Shown one piece after another: positions 48,952 through 58,918 of a stretch of 64,000 nt of DNA (positions are counted from its first letter, which is position 1; each line of letters opens with the position of its first letter). The position numbers and the translations under genes were made by a program. Source of the stretch: Polynucleobacter bastaniensis (GTDB lineage Bacteria > Pseudomonadota > Gammaproteobacteria > Burkholderiales > Burkholderiaceae); NCBI RefSeq assembly GCF_018882205.1, contig NZ_JACVOU010000003.1, positions 124,001-188,000 of the forward strand. The letters are read 5' to 3'. A model generated the notes under the pieces. That model ran no database searches and was not told the DNA's origin. It saw only the letters and a list, made by a program, of their open reading frames with translations.

Positions 48952-49710
48952 ATGCCCACTGGAAATCAAACTTTACCGTCTGTACCCCAATGCCATGCCC
49001 TCTTACCTACGGCAGGGACCGGGTCTCGGCTTGGAGGAGCTTTGCCAAAGCAGTTTCAGGAGCTGGCAGGAAAGCCGATGCTGGCTTACGCCTTAGATGC
49101 TTTTGTTAACACTCCCCAGATTGCCTCCATTTGGGTGGGTGTCAGCCCGAGTTTTATTGATAACCCCATCTTAGGTGAGCTTTCCAGTAAATCCCCCTTG
49201 ATTCGGTTCACTCCGAGCGGTGGTCCAAGCCGTCAAGAAACAGTCCGAAATACTTTGGCGGTGATGCTCAAAGCAGGTATTTCTGAAAGCGATTGGGTTT
49301 TGGTGCATGATGCCGCTAGACCGGGAATCACACCTAAACTCATACAAAAACTCATTCTTGCTGTAACGCAAGCGGGTGAGGGCGGCTTATTAGCAATGCA
49401 GCTAGCTGACACCCTCAAGATGGCTGAAGCTAATTCCGCAATTGCAGGCAATCCCAACAGAGCTACGAAGACGATATCCCGAGATCACCTATGGCAGGCT
49501 CAAACCCCACAGATGTTTGGTTTAAGAGATCTACACGATGCGATTGAAGAAGGTATTCGCTTGGAGGCGGATATTACAGATGAGGCCAGTGCCATCGAGC
49601 TTACTGGCAAAAATCCCTTATTAATTGAAGGTGCGACTAGTAACTTCAAAGTAACCCACCCAGCAGATTGGGATTTGATGCAAACCATCTTGCAAACCTC
49701 CGTTAAATAA
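48952..49710 (+). CDS. ispD: 2-C-methyl-D-erythritol 4-phosphate cytidylyltransferase IspD
   Basis: IspD attaches CMP to methylerythritol phosphate in the MEP isoprenoid pathway. The CTP loop [20 protein letters not shown] lies near residues 12-31, and [12 protein letters not shown] near 120 is the second signature. The frame opens at 48904, overlapping mfd, but only the ATG at 48952 gives a normal N-terminus (252 residues). TATAGAAT just upstream could be its -10. ispF follows after 25 bases. Confidence 0.93.
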   Translation: MPTGNQTLPSVPQCHALLPTAGTGSRLGGALPKQFQELAGKPMLAYALDAFVNTPQIASIWVGVSPSFIDNPILGELSSKSPLIRFTPSGGPSRQETVRNTLAVMLKAGISESDWVLVHDAARPGITPKLIQKLILAVTQAGEGGLLAMQLADTLKMAEANSAIAGNPNRATKTISRDHLWQAQTPQMFGLRDLHDAIEEGIRLEADITDEASAIELTGKNPLLIEGATSNFKVTHPADWDLMQTILQTSVK

Positions 49711-49735
49711 GCCTCAAGAGAACATCCACAACCCC

Positions 49736-50239
49736 ATGACATCAAGTGCACCCCATATTCCTCAATTTCGAGTCGGCCAAGGCTACGACGTCCATGCTCT
49801 AGTTGAGGGTCGTAAGCTCATCCTCGGTGGGGTTCATGTCCCAAGTGACAAGGGTTTGTTAGGGCATTCGGATGCGGATGCCTTATTGCACGCCTTAACG
49901 GATGCATTGCTTGGCGCTGCAGGCTTGAATGATATTGGCCAGCTGTTTCCGGATACAGATCCCCAGTTTAAGGATATGGATAGCCGTATTTTGCTCAGAG
50001 CAGCTTTGCAAAAGATCCAAGCAGCTGGGTTTCATGTAGGCAATGTGGATGCAACGATTATTTGCCAAAAACCCAAATTAGCTACTTTCTTACCGGAAAT
50101 GGTTCGCAATATCGCAGCAGATTTGCTGGTTACGCCCAGCCATGTCAACCTCAAAGCTAAAACCAATGAATCCCTTGGGCACCTTGGCAGGGGTGAGGGC
50201 ATAGCAGTCCATGCAGTGGCTTTGCTCTACAAGGTCTAA
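49736..50239 (+). CDS. ispF: 2-C-methyl-D-erythritol 2,4-cyclodiphosphate synthase IspF
   Basis: IspF cyclises the IspE product to the cyclodiphosphate and is a zinc trimer. [12 protein letters not shown] carries the metal Asp and His; [35 protein letters not shown] is the family core, and [22 protein letters not shown] closes the fold. Length (167) is normal. ispE is elsewhere. It is the second gene of an ispD-ispF operon. Confidence 0.95.
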   Translation: MTSSAPHIPQFRVGQGYDVHALVEGRKLILGGVHVPSDKGLLGHSDADALLHALTDALLGAAGLNDIGQLFPDTDPQFKDMDSRILLRAALQKIQAAGFHVGNVDATIICQKPKLATFLPEMVRNIAADLLVTPSHVNLKAKTNESLGHLGRGEGIAVHAVALLYKV

Positions 50240-50320
50240 ATATCCTCCAAAACCGCTAAGCATTGTAGAATTACGGTCTTTAGAGTGAAGCTTCAGCTCG
50301 GTAGTGTTTGCGGAATTCGC

Positions 50321-50407
50321 GCGAGGATGGCGAAATTGGTAGACGCACCAGGTTTAGGTCCTGACGCCAGCAATGGTGTGGGGGTTCGAGTCCCCCTCCT
50401 CGCACCA
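50321..50407 (+). tRNA. tRNA-Leu (UAG)
   Basis: An 87-nt class II tRNA with acceptor stem GCGAGGA/TCCTCGC, a long variable arm, the anticodon loop TTTAGGT (anticodon UAG) and an encoded CCA. TAGAAT near 50268 might be a -10, but it is far upstream, so the gene may be read from ispF. Confidence 0.95.
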
Positions 50408-50464
50408 CAAGATAGCTACTTGGCTTGGGCTTCACATAATCCGATTTTCAATTAAGAGACGAGA

Positions 50465-51802
50465 ATGGCTGTGCAGATAGAAAATTTAGGTCAGTTAGAC
50501 CGCAAAGTGACCTTAGAGTTCGCCCGTGCCGATTTGGCTAAGGCGAGAGATGACCGTTTAGCTAAATTGGGTAAAACCATGAAGGCCCCAGGCTTCCGTC
50601 CAGGCAAAGTGCCTAAGACCATGGTTGAAAAGCAATACGGCATGCAGGTGGATTTTGAGCTCCAGTTCGATAAAGCCTCTGAACTGTTCTATGAGCTAGC
50701 TCAAAAAGAAAAAATTCAATTGGCTGGTCAACCTCGCCTCGATCCAAAATCAGAATTAGATGCGGACAAAATCGTGTTTGATGCTTACTTTGAAGTATTG
50801 CCAGAAGTGAAGATTGGCGATTTCAGTAAAGCAGAGGTAACTAAGTACACAACGGATATCTCCGATGCCGAGATTGATCGTGCGCTGGATGTATTGCGCA
50901 AGCAGCAAGTGCATTACCATCCGCGCGGCGATGCTGGTGATCATGGCGATGGCGGTGCAAATACAGCAGCGCAAGCTGGCGACCAAGTGATTATTGATTT
51001 TGTTGGCAAGATCGATGGTGTTGAATTTGCTGGTGGTAAAGCAGAAAATTTTGAATATGTTCTCGGCGAAGGCCGCATGCTCCCAGAATTCGAAGCCGCT
51101 ACATTGGGCCTTAAAGCAGGTGATAGTAAAACTTTCCCATTAAGCTTTCCAGCGGACTACCACGGCAAAGATGTTGCCGGTAAAACTGCTGATTTCACCA
51201 TTACTGTAAAGTCAGTCAATTGGGCGCACCTCCCTGTAATTGACGATGCGTTTGCATTGTCTCTAGGCGTTGCCGATGGTGGCGTTGCGAAGATGCGTGA
51301 AGAAATAAAAGAAAATTTAGATCGTGAAACTAAGCGTCGCATTACTACCTTGTTAAAGGGCGAAGTAATGGAGAAGCTCAATAGCATTTGCGAACTCGAT
51401 ACACCAAAATCTTTGGTTGCTCAAGAGCAAGAGCGTTTGGTTGAGTCTGCACGTCAAGACTTAATGCAGCGTGGTGTTCCAAATGCTAAGGACGCACCGA
51501 TTCCTGCTGAGATGTTTGCTGAGCAAGCCATTAAGCGTGTTCGCCTTGGATTGATTTTGAGCGATTTGGTGAAGCAGCAGAATTTGGCTGCTACTGCGGA
51601 TCAAATCAAAGCGGAAATTGATGAGCAAGCTGCTACTTACGAAGATCCAAAAGAAGTGGTACGTTGGTTCTACAGCAACCCTAGCCGCCTCAAAGATGTT
51701 GAGAATGTAGTGCTTGAGGATAACGTAATCAAGTTTTTCACTTCGCAGGCTAAAGTGATTGACAAAGCTGTTACTTTCGAAGAACTCAGTAAACTGAGCT
51801 AA
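50465..51802 (+). CDS. tig: Trigger factor
   Basis: Trigger factor binds the ribosome exit tunnel and is a chaperone with a peptidyl-prolyl isomerase. The ribosome-binding loop GFRPGKVPK lies at residues 43-51; the FKBP-type domain runs about 155-245; the rest is the helical cradle. At the entry to the isomerase domain (149-172) an extra His/Asp/Gly-rich stretch ([15 protein letters not shown]) adds about 11 residues compared with E. coli. It heads the tig-clpP-clpX block. Confidence 0.95.
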   Translation: MAVQIENLGQLDRKVTLEFARADLAKARDDRLAKLGKTMKAPGFRPGKVPKTMVEKQYGMQVDFELQFDKASELFYELAQKEKIQLAGQPRLDPKSELDADKIVFDAYFEVLPEVKIGDFSKAEVTKYTTDISDAEIDRALDVLRKQQVHYHPRGDAGDHGDGGANTAAQAGDQVIIDFVGKIDGVEFAGGKAENFEYVLGEGRMLPEFEAATLGLKAGDSKTFPLSFPADYHGKDVAGKTADFTITVKSVNWAHLPVIDDAFALSLGVADGGVAKMREEIKENLDRETKRRITTLLKGEVMEKLNSICELDTPKSLVAQEQERLVESARQDLMQRGVPNAKDAPIPAEMFAEQAIKRVRLGLILSDLVKQQNLAATADQIKAEIDEQAATYEDPKEVVRWFYSNPSRLKDVENVVLEDNVIKFFTSQAKVIDKAVTFEELSKLS

Positions 51803-51845
51803 GCCTAACTTAGCTTATGCATTTATTTAATAAAGGTCTGATCAT

Positions 51846-52475
51846 ATGAACCAGAATCATTTCCCGTCTGAGAATACAGAGCCCAAAGCTTTGGGTTTAG
51901 TTCCAATGGTCATTGAAACCTCTGGTCGAGGTGAGAGAGCCTATGACATTTACTCTCGTTTACTTAAAGAGCGTGTTGTTTTCTTAGTTGGCGAAGTAAA
52001 TGATCAATCTGCAAATTTAGTGATTGCACAGCTGTTATTTCTCGAGAGCGAGAACCCAGATAAAGAAATTTCTCTGTACATCAACTCTCCTGGCGGTTCT
52101 GTTTCAGCTGGTTTAGCAATTTATGACACCATGCAATTCATTAAGCCACACGTCAGCACTTTGTGTATGGGCATGGCTGCAAGCATGGGTGCATTCTTAT
52201 TATGTGCTGGCGAGAAGGGTAAGCGCTACGCCTTACCGAATTCACGCGTGATGATTCATCAGCCATTAGGCGGTGCGCGTGGCCAAGCTTCAGATATTGA
52301 GATTCAAGCTCGTGAAATTCTTTATTTACGTGAGCGCTTGAATAAGATTTTGTCTGATCGCACAGGTCAAACGATTGAAACAATTGCCAAAGATACTGAT
52401 CGCGATAACTTTATGTCTGCAGACCAGGCCCAAGAGTATGGCTTGATCGATAAAGTCATTGATAAGCGTCCTTAA
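51846..52475 (+). CDS. clpP: ATP-dependent Clp protease proteolytic subunit ClpP
   Basis: ClpP forms the 14-mer peptidase chamber for ClpX or ClpA. The Ser nucleophile lies in [12 protein letters not shown] near residue 107; the His in [18 protein letters not shown] near 132; the Asp in [20 protein letters not shown]. Length (209) is normal with a short propeptide. clpX follows after 27 bases, so they are co-transcribed. Confidence 0.97.
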   Translation: MNQNHFPSENTEPKALGLVPMVIETSGRGERAYDIYSRLLKERVVFLVGEVNDQSANLVIAQLLFLESENPDKEISLYINSPGGSVSAGLAIYDTMQFIKPHVSTLCMGMAASMGAFLLCAGEKGKRYALPNSRVMIHQPLGGARGQASDIEIQAREILYLRERLNKILSDRTGQTIETIAKDTDRDNFMSADQAQEYGLIDKVIDKRP

Positions 52476-52502
52476 TTCAAATTTCATTTTTAGACAGCCA
52501 TT

Positions 52503-53864
52503 TTGAGCGATATTAAGAACACCACTAGCGCAGACAAAGTTCTGTATTGCTCATTTTGCGGCAAGAGCCAGCACGAAGTTAAAAAGCTGATTGCTGGTCC
52601 ATCGGTATTTATTTGTGATGAGTGTATTGACCTCTGTACAGACATTATTCAAGAAGAATTATCAAAGCTGCCTAAGCTTGAAGGTGATGATTCTTTACCA
52701 ACGCCCCATCAGATTCGCGAGAACCTCGATCAGTATGTGATTTGCCAAGAGCATGCTAAGAAGACTCTAGCGGTAGCGGTTTACAACCATTACAAACGCT
52801 TGCAGTATTTACCAAAGCCAAAAAAAGAGAAGCTGGATAAAGACGGTAAATCTGTAGAGACTGCTGATAAAAAAGAGTCTAAGCTTCCTGCTAAAGCTAT
52901 GGTTGACGGTGTCGAATTAGCTAAGAGCAACATCTTGCTGATCGGCCCAACTGGCTCTGGTAAAACACTATTAGCCCAGACTTTAGCGCGTATGTTGGAC
53001 GTACCTTTTGTGATGGCTGATGCAACCACCTTGACCGAAGCTGGTTATGTAGGTGAGGACGTAGAGAATATTATTCAGAAGTTGTTACAGGCTTGCGACT
53101 ATAACGTAGAAAAAGCGCAGCGTGGCATTGTTTATATCGATGAGATAGATAAGATCTCTCGTAAATCAGATAATCCATCCATTACTCGTGATGTATCGGG
53201 TGAAGGTGTTCAACAAGCGCTGCTAAAGCTTGTTGAGGGCACTATGGCCTCTGTGCCACCTCAAGGTGGACGTAAGCACCCAAACCAAGATTTCTTACAA
53301 GTCGACACCACTAATATTTTGTTTATCTGCGGTGGCGCATTTGATGGTCTCGAGAAGGTCATTCAGCAGCGTACTGCGCAGACCGGCATCGGATTTAATG
53401 CAACTGTTCCAGGTAAAGATGATCGCGGCATTAGCGACCTCTTAATCGAAGTGGAGCCGGAAGATCTCATTAAATTCGGCCTCATTCCTGAATTGATTGG
53501 TCGCTTGCCGGTAGTAGCTACTTTGATGCAACTTGATGAAGCCGCTTTGATCCAGATTTTGACTGAGCCTAAGAACGCCTTAGTTAAGCAGTACCAGGCG
53601 CTATTAACGATGGAAGGCTCTGAGCTTGAGGTTCGTCCAGCAGCACTCTCAGCCATTGCCTTAAAAGCAATTGCCCGCAAGACTGGTGCTCGTGGCCTAC
53701 GATCTATTCTTGAGGGATCCCTCATGGATGTGATGTATGACCTGCCATCTTTGAAGAATGTTCAAAAGGTTGTCATTGATGAAAGCGCCATTGCTGATGG
53801 TGGTAAGCCCATTTTGGTCTACAAGCAAGCTGAAGAATCTACAGAATTGAGTAAAAAAGCCTAA
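52503..53864 (+). CDS. clpX: Clp protease ATP-binding subunit ClpX
   Basis: ClpX unfolds substrates into ClpP. The zinc domain has Cys16, 19, 38 and 41; Walker A GPTGSGKT is at 148-155; Walker B VYIDEIDK and the [23 protein letters not shown] sensor region follow. A Lys-rich stretch at about 102-135 between the linker helix and the first ATPase strand is 25-30 residues longer than in E. coli. The start is TTG. The protein is 453 residues against 424 in E. coli. Confidence 0.96.
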   Translation: MSDIKNTTSADKVLYCSFCGKSQHEVKKLIAGPSVFICDECIDLCTDIIQEELSKLPKLEGDDSLPTPHQIRENLDQYVICQEHAKKTLAVAVYNHYKRLQYLPKPKKEKLDKDGKSVETADKKESKLPAKAMVDGVELAKSNILLIGPTGSGKTLLAQTLARMLDVPFVMADATTLTEAGYVGEDVENIIQKLLQACDYNVEKAQRGIVYIDEIDKISRKSDNPSITRDVSGEGVQQALLKLVEGTMASVPPQGGRKHPNQDFLQVDTTNILFICGGAFDGLEKVIQQRTAQTGIGFNATVPGKDDRGISDLLIEVEPEDLIKFGLIPELIGRLPVVATLMQLDEAALIQILTEPKNALVKQYQALLTMEGSELEVRPAALSAIALKAIARKTGARGLRSILEGSLMDVMYDLPSLKNVQKVVIDESAIADGGKPILVYKQAEESTELSKKA

Positions 53865-53931
53865 TTTTTGCTACTTTTTGCTGTTTTCAGTAGTTTTTTG
53901 CTTACTTTTTGCACATTTCCCCCTTGTTTTT
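53865..53931. promoter_or_regulatory. Phased T-tracts between clpX and lon
   Basis: T-tracts begin at 53865, 53875, 53884, 53894, 53906 and 53927, spaced by about one or two helical turns. The first, second, fourth and fifth are followed by GC. Such phasing gives intrinsic curvature. A weak hairpin (CTACT/AGTAG, 53871-53893) with a T-run could also serve as a clpX terminator, so the tract may have two roles. Confidence 0.5.
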
Positions 53932-53950
53932 CGCTTGTCGGCACCCACAT
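53921..53950 (+). promoter_or_regulatory. Candidate heat-shock (sigma-32) promoter of lon
   Basis: CCCTTGTT (53921-53928) resembles the sigma-32 -35 element and CCCACAT (53944-53950) the -10 element, with a 15-base spacer, which is within the normal range. lon is a heat-shock gene in many proteobacteria. The match is partial. Confidence 0.4.
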
Positions 53951-54042
53951 AGGTAGTATCCTGTTCCTAAATAATGTCTGTATTTAGTGGTGCGGCATTT
54001 TTAGAGATTTTTACGGAACGACTATTTTGGAGGAATTGCCCT

Positions 54043-56475
54043 ATGTCTGGCCACTTATTACTACCCTCTGAACCTATCCAACTGCCATTGCTCCCATTAA
54101 GGGATGTGGTGGTATTTCCTCACATGGTGATTCCATTGTTTGTGGGGCGACCAAAATCCATCAAAGCGCTAGAAGCTGCCATGGAGACTGGCAAGAATGT
54201 ACTTTTAGTCGCGCAAAAGACTGCTGCGAAAGATGAGCCTAGCGTAGAAGACCTCTACGACGTTGGTTGCATTGCCAATATTCTGCAGATGCTTAAACTA
54301 CCCGACGGTACTGTCAAGGTATTAGTAGAGGGCGTTCAACGCGCTGAAGTCACCCAAGTAGAAGATAGCCAAGGCTATTTCTCTTGCGAAGCTACTCCAA
54401 CACCGATGTCCTCGTTGGATGCTCATGAGACTGAGGCATTACGTCGCGCCATCATGGCTCAGTTTGATCAGTACGTGAAGTTGAACAAAAAAGTCCCTCA
54501 AGAAATTCTTTCCTCGCTGGGCGGCATTGATGATCCAAGTCGTTTGGCAGATACTATTTGTGCACATTTGCCAGTCAAACTTGAGCAAAAGCAACGTTTG
54601 CTAGAGATGTCTGATGTAGTGCAAAGACTGGAAAGTCTTCTTGCTGATCTTGAAAGTGAGATCGATATCTTGCAAGTTGAGAAGCGAATTCGTGGACGTG
54701 TAAAGCGTCAGATGGAAAAGAGTCAGCGCGAGTACTACTTGAATGAACAAGTTAAAGCTATTCAAAAAGAATTAGGTGAGGGTGAGGAGGGCGCTGATCT
54801 TGAGGAGCTCGAGAAGCGCATTAAAGCTGCTCGCATGCCTAAAGAAGCATTAAAGAAGGCTGAGTCTGAGCTCAAGAAATTGAAGCTGATGTCTCCAATG
54901 TCTGCAGAGGCTACAGTGATTCGCAACTTCATTGACACCTTGGTGACGCTGCCGTGGAAGAAGAAAACCAAGATCAACAATGATTTGACCAATGCTGAAA
55001 AAGTATTGGACGAAGATCACTACGGACTTGATAAAGTTAAAGAGCGTATTTTGGAGTATCTCGCGGTTCAACAGAGAGTTGATCGTGTTAAGGCGCCAAT
55101 CCTCTGTTTAGTTGGCCCACCGGGTGTTGGTAAAACTTCCTTGGGTCAATCTATTGCTCGCGCAACCAACCGTAAGTTTGTGCGTATGGCATTAGGTGGT
55201 GTTCGCGACGAATCTGAAATTCGGGGACACCGCCGTACCTACATTGGTTCTATGCCAGGCAAGATTCTGTCTAGCCTGACTAAAGTGGGTGTACGTAACC
55301 CTTTATTTCTCTTGGACGAAGTTGACAAGATGGGTATGGATTTCCGCGGAGATCCTGCTAGTGCCTTGCTAGAGGTCTTAGATCCTGAGCAGAATCACAC
55401 ATTCCAAGATCACTATGTTGAAGTTGATTTTGATCTCTCGGATGTGATGTTTGTTGCTACATCGAACTCATTGAATATTCCTGGCCCATTATTGGATCGC
55501 TTGGAAATTATTCGTCTTGCTGGTTATACGGAAGATGAGAAGACCAGCATTGCTACCAATTATTTAATCCCTAAACAGATTAAAAATAATGGTCTCAAGA
55601 AAGATGAGTTGAAGATTGAGGAATCTGCTGTGCGCAGCATGATTCGTTATTACACTCGTGAAGCCGGTGTTCGCTCCTTAGAGCGAGAAATCAGCAAGAT
55701 TTGCCGTAAGGTAGTGAAATTGCTGCTCCTAAAAAAAGAGGCTGCTCCAGTCACGGTGAATGCTGACAATCTTGAGAAGTTCCTGTCCGTGAAGATGTAT
55801 GACTTTGGTCTTGCCGCAAAAGAGAATCAAGTTGGCCAAGTCACCGGCCTAGCTTGGACTGAAGTTGGTGGCGATCTGCTTACCATCGAAGCAGCAGTGA
55901 TGCCGGGTAAGGGAGTCATTACTCGTACAGGCTCCATTGGCGATGTCATGAAGGAATCTGTAGAAGCGGCAAAAACAGTGGTTCGCTCACGAGCAAGAGC
56001 GCTTGGCATTACTGATGAAGCATTCGAGAAGAAGGATATTCATATTCACTTCCCTGATGGTGCGACCCCGAAAGATGGTCCGTCAGCTGGTATCGCCATC
56101 ACCACTGCCTTGGTATCTGTATTTACAGGCATTCCAATCCGCTCAGATGTAGCAATGACAGGTGAGATTACTTTGCGTGGTGAGGTGCTTCCGATTGGCG
56201 GCTTAAAAGAGAAGCTATTGGCAGCGCATCGTGGTGGCATCAAGTTGGCTTTGATTCCAGAAGAAAATGTTAAAGACTTAATTGATATTCCTGACAACGT
56301 TAAGAATGCTATTGAGATCGTGCCGGTGCGATGGATTGATAAAGTTTTGGAGTTGGCTTTAGAGAGAAAACCAGTTGCTTTGTCGGATCCAACGCCAGAA
56401 GAGCTTGCCAAAAAGGTTGCTGAAGCTAGTAAAGCTAATGAAAAGATTTCTTCTGGAGAGGTCTTGAAGCATTGA
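54043..56475 (+). CDS. lon: ATP-dependent protease Lon
   Basis: Lon degrades misfolded and regulatory proteins. The N-terminal domain opens with LPLLPLRDVVVFPHMVIPLFVGR. The AAA+ Walker A is GPPGVGKTSLGQSIA. The Ser-Lys dyad is Ser681 (PKDGPSAGI) and Lys722 (GGLKEKLLAAHRGG), close to the E. coli positions. The frame is open from 53974, but GGAGG at 54029-54033 and the family N-terminus select the ATG at 54043 (810 residues). Confidence 0.96.
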   Translation: MSGHLLLPSEPIQLPLLPLRDVVVFPHMVIPLFVGRPKSIKALEAAMETGKNVLLVAQKTAAKDEPSVEDLYDVGCIANILQMLKLPDGTVKVLVEGVQRAEVTQVEDSQGYFSCEATPTPMSSLDAHETEALRRAIMAQFDQYVKLNKKVPQEILSSLGGIDDPSRLADTICAHLPVKLEQKQRLLEMSDVVQRLESLLADLESEIDILQVEKRIRGRVKRQMEKSQREYYLNEQVKAIQKELGEGEEGADLEELEKRIKAARMPKEALKKAESELKKLKLMSPMSAEATVIRNFIDTLVTLPWKKKTKINNDLTNAEKVLDEDHYGLDKVKERILEYLAVQQRVDRVKAPILCLVGPPGVGKTSLGQSIARATNRKFVRMALGGVRDESEIRGHRRTYIGSMPGKILSSLTKVGVRNPLFLLDEVDKMGMDFRGDPASALLEVLDPEQNHTFQDHYVEVDFDLSDVMFVATSNSLNIPGPLLDRLEIIRLAGYTEDEKTSIATNYLIPKQIKNNGLKKDELKIEESAVRSMIRYYTREAGVRSLEREISKICRKVVKLLLLKKEAAPVTVNADNLEKFLSVKMYDFGLAAKENQVGQVTGLAWTEVGGDLLTIEAAVMPGKGVITRTGSIGDVMKESVEAAKTVVRSRARALGITDEAFEKKDIHIHFPDGATPKDGPSAGIAITTALVSVFTGIPIRSDVAMTGEITLRGEVLPIGGLKEKLLAAHRGGIKLALIPEENVKDLIDIPDNVKNAIEIVPVRWIDKVLELALERKPVALSDPTPEELAKKVAEASKANEKISSGEVLKH

Positions 56476-56592
56476 TGTCATTGGATATATGAGGGATTTT
56501 TAGTCAGATTGAGTGGTTTATTGCAGCCCAATTTGCTAAGGAATCCCTCTTTTACTCTCACACTAGGTTACAATCTCGTCTGTATTAATTTG

Positions 56593-56668
56593 GGGCGCTT
56601 AGCTCAGATGGTAGAGCGTCTGCCTTACACGCAGAATGTCGGCGGTTCGATCCCGTCAGCGCCCACCA
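56593..56668 (+). tRNA. tRNA-Val (UAC)
   Basis: A 76-nt tRNA with acceptor stem GGGCGCT/AGCGCCC, anticodon loop CTTACAC (UAC) and encoded CCA. TACAAT at 56569-56574 is a reasonable -10. It lies between lon and ppiD, the place where E. coli has hupB. Confidence 0.95.
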
Positions 56669-56774
56669 GTTTCCCATTTGGATTTGTTTTTCACTTCAAC
56701 AGGCTTCCTAGTTTCTTCTAGACCTTCCGCCTAGTACACTCGCGTTATTAATTTTATTTTCGAGCGATTAATTT

Positions 56775-58241
56775 ATGTTTGATTCAGTACGTAAACACCA
56801 AAGAGTTCTGCAGTTTGTTTTGATGTTATTTATCGTTCCATCGTTCGCCTTGTTTGGTATTTCGAGTTACTCCAGTTTCATGGATAAAGAAACCGACATT
56901 GTGAAGGTCAACGGCAAGCCTATTACTGCGCAAGAAGTTGATGCTGCTGCAAAACGTCAAGCTGAGCGTGTTGGTGGCAATGCGCAGATCGCTCAAAGCC
57001 TGCCTTTCCGCCAGGCGATCTTAAATGAGTTACTACAACAACGCATCCTCGGTTTTGCGGTCAGCGACCTCCGCCTGCAGGTAGGCAAGCAAGAGCTCGT
57101 CAATAGTTTGCAAAAGATTCCGCAGATTCGTGCTTTATATCGCCAAGACGGTACATTTGATGATGTGCGTTTCAAACAGTTACTTGCTAGCAACGGTATG
57201 AATGAAGAGCAGTTTTATGCTGGCCAAAGTTTTGATTTAAAAATTCAACAGTTAGTTAATTCAGTTGCTAGAACAGAGTTGGCTAGCCCAAAATTATCTG
57301 AGATCGTTTCATCTTTATATGAGACTGAAAGACAGGTTCAGACTTTGCAGTTTAATGCTAAAGATTATTTAGCTAAAGTAAATCCAAGCGCACAAGAGTT
57401 GCAGGCTTTCTATGAGGCCAATGCTAAGTTATTTGAGCGTCCTGAATATATGGATGTTGAATACATCGTACTAAAGGCGGATCCGAAAGAGGATTCCAAA
57501 GCCTTTAATGAAAAAGCAGATCAGTTTGCCAATATCACTTATGACCAGTCCGATAGCTTAAAGCCGGCTGCAGACAAATTGAAGCTCAGCATCCAAACTC
57601 AGAAGGGTGTTACTCGAGGTGGTGCAGCTGGTGTGTCTAGGGACCATCCTTTAGCCAATGCCAAAGTAATTCAGTCACTCTATGGTGATGAGGCTCTGAA
57701 AAATAAGCGTAACACCGAGGCTGTGCAAATAGCACCTGGTGTATTTGTATCCGCACGTGTAGTAACTTTATACCCAGCGCAAGTTTTGCCTTTTAAGGAT
57801 GTTGTGGCAGAAGTGAAACGTCAAGTGAGCCAAGTTGCTGCAGAGAAGCTAGCAATTGCTGCAGCTAGTGAAAAATTAGCTGCTCTTGAAAAGGATCCTA
57901 AGAATGTTGCTGGCTTCAGTAGTGCTATCTGGATTTCACGTAATAAGCCTGGAAGTTTAGTAGGCTCGTCCATGGATCAAGTTATGTCCGTAAATGAAGC
58001 TAAGCTACCGGCGATTGTTTCGGTTACGAATCCTGGTGTTGGCAGTACGATTTATCGCATTGATCAGGTTCGTCAACCATCAACGGTGGATGCCAAGGTT
58101 CAAAAAGCGCAAGCACAACAGATCCAGGCATTGGCTGCGCAGTCCGAATTTGCAGGCTTTATGGACTACTGGCGCAATAGCGCTGGCATTAAGATCGTTA
58201 ACCCGCTGAAGGAAGCAAGCGCTGGAAGTGCGGGAAGTTAA
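56775..58241 (+). CDS. ppiD: PpiD-like periplasmic folding factor lacking a parvulin domain
   Basis: The protein (488 residues) has an N-terminal anchor (VLQFVLMLFIVPSFALFGISSYSSF, residues 11-35) and then the SurA-like chaperone domain (VNGKPITAQEVDAAAK onward). PpiD proteins I know are about 620-640 residues with a parvulin domain in the middle. Here the text passes from YMDVEYIVLKADPKED (225-240) directly into FANITYDQSDSLKPAADKLKL, the segment that normally follows the parvulin domain. I see no HILI...GGDLGWF-type motif anywhere. It likely keeps chaperone function but not isomerase activity. Confidence 0.85.
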   Translation: MFDSVRKHQRVLQFVLMLFIVPSFALFGISSYSSFMDKETDIVKVNGKPITAQEVDAAAKRQAERVGGNAQIAQSLPFRQAILNELLQQRILGFAVSDLRLQVGKQELVNSLQKIPQIRALYRQDGTFDDVRFKQLLASNGMNEEQFYAGQSFDLKIQQLVNSVARTELASPKLSEIVSSLYETERQVQTLQFNAKDYLAKVNPSAQELQAFYEANAKLFERPEYMDVEYIVLKADPKEDSKAFNEKADQFANITYDQSDSLKPAADKLKLSIQTQKGVTRGGAAGVSRDHPLANAKVIQSLYGDEALKNKRNTEAVQIAPGVFVSARVVTLYPAQVLPFKDVVAEVKRQVSQVAAEKLAIAAASEKLAALEKDPKNVAGFSSAIWISRNKPGSLVGSSMDQVMSVNEAKLPAIVSVTNPGVGSTIYRIDQVRQPSTVDAKVQKAQAQQIQALAAQSEFAGFMDYWRNSAGIKIVNPLKEASAGSAGS

Positions 58242-58242
58242 G

Positions 58243-58893
58243 CTAGGGTAGTTTTTTTAGCAAGTTACTGTATGGGGCCATTGAGTCCCATACGTTTTTA
58301 AAGATAATGCTTTGTGCATCTACATTGGGGTGCAGTCGATCCGCTTGGAATAACTCTGGTTTAGTAGCAACACCCTCTAAGAAGAAAGGCAGCAACTCTA
58401 CTCGCTCTTGATTCGCTATTTGAGGATAGAGCTGTTTAAATTGCTTGGTATAGGTTTGGCCATAGTTTGTAGGAATCTGAATGCCACAGAGTAAAACCTT
58501 GGCGCCTGATTTTTTACTCATCTGAATCATCTGACGCATATTGGCTTCAGTTTGATTTACAGGTAAGCCACGTAAGGCATCGTTAGCACCTAACTCGATC
58601 AGGACAATCCCCGGATTTTTTTGACTCAAGAGGGCTGGAAGGCGGGTTAGTCCACCGGAGCTAGTCTCACCACTAATGCTGGCATTAAATACGCTCCAAG
58701 GACTTTTCTCTTTTGCAAGTTCCCCCTCAAGCAGGGTCACCCAGCCGGTGCCACGCGGTAGACCATATTCAGCTGAAAGACTATCGCCCAATACCAGAAT
58801 GACAGGCTTTACTTGAGCCCAAGAACAAATACTCATTAAGAGGCAAAATAGACCTGTAATGAGTTTATTGGCGATTAAAAGCTGATTTTGCAT
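58243..58893 (-). CDS. tesA: GDSL esterase/lysophospholipase, TesA-like
   Basis: A 216-residue SGNH hydrolase with a signal peptide (ending SWAQ). Block I GDSLSAEYGL carries the Ser; the oxyanion Gly lies in ASISGETSSGG; block III is ELGANDALRG with Asn; and DRLHPN near the end carries the Asp and His. It would act in the periplasm on acyl-CoA or lysophospholipid esters. It diverges from the LolD-like gene by 25 bases, as in E. coli tesA/ybbA. Confidence 0.9.
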   Translation of the reverse strand: MQNQLLIANKLITGLFCLLMSICSWAQVKPVILVLGDSLSAEYGLPRGTGWVTLLEGELAKEKSPWSVFNASISGETSSGGLTRLPALLSQKNPGIVLIELGANDALRGLPVNQTEANMRQMIQMSKKSGAKVLLCGIQIPTNYGQTYTKQFKQLYPQIANQERVELLPFFLEGVATKPELFQADRLHPNVDAQSIIFKNVWDSMAPYSNLLKKLP

Positions 58894-58918
58894 TTTTCCA
58901 TTCTTAAAAATTTTTCAC

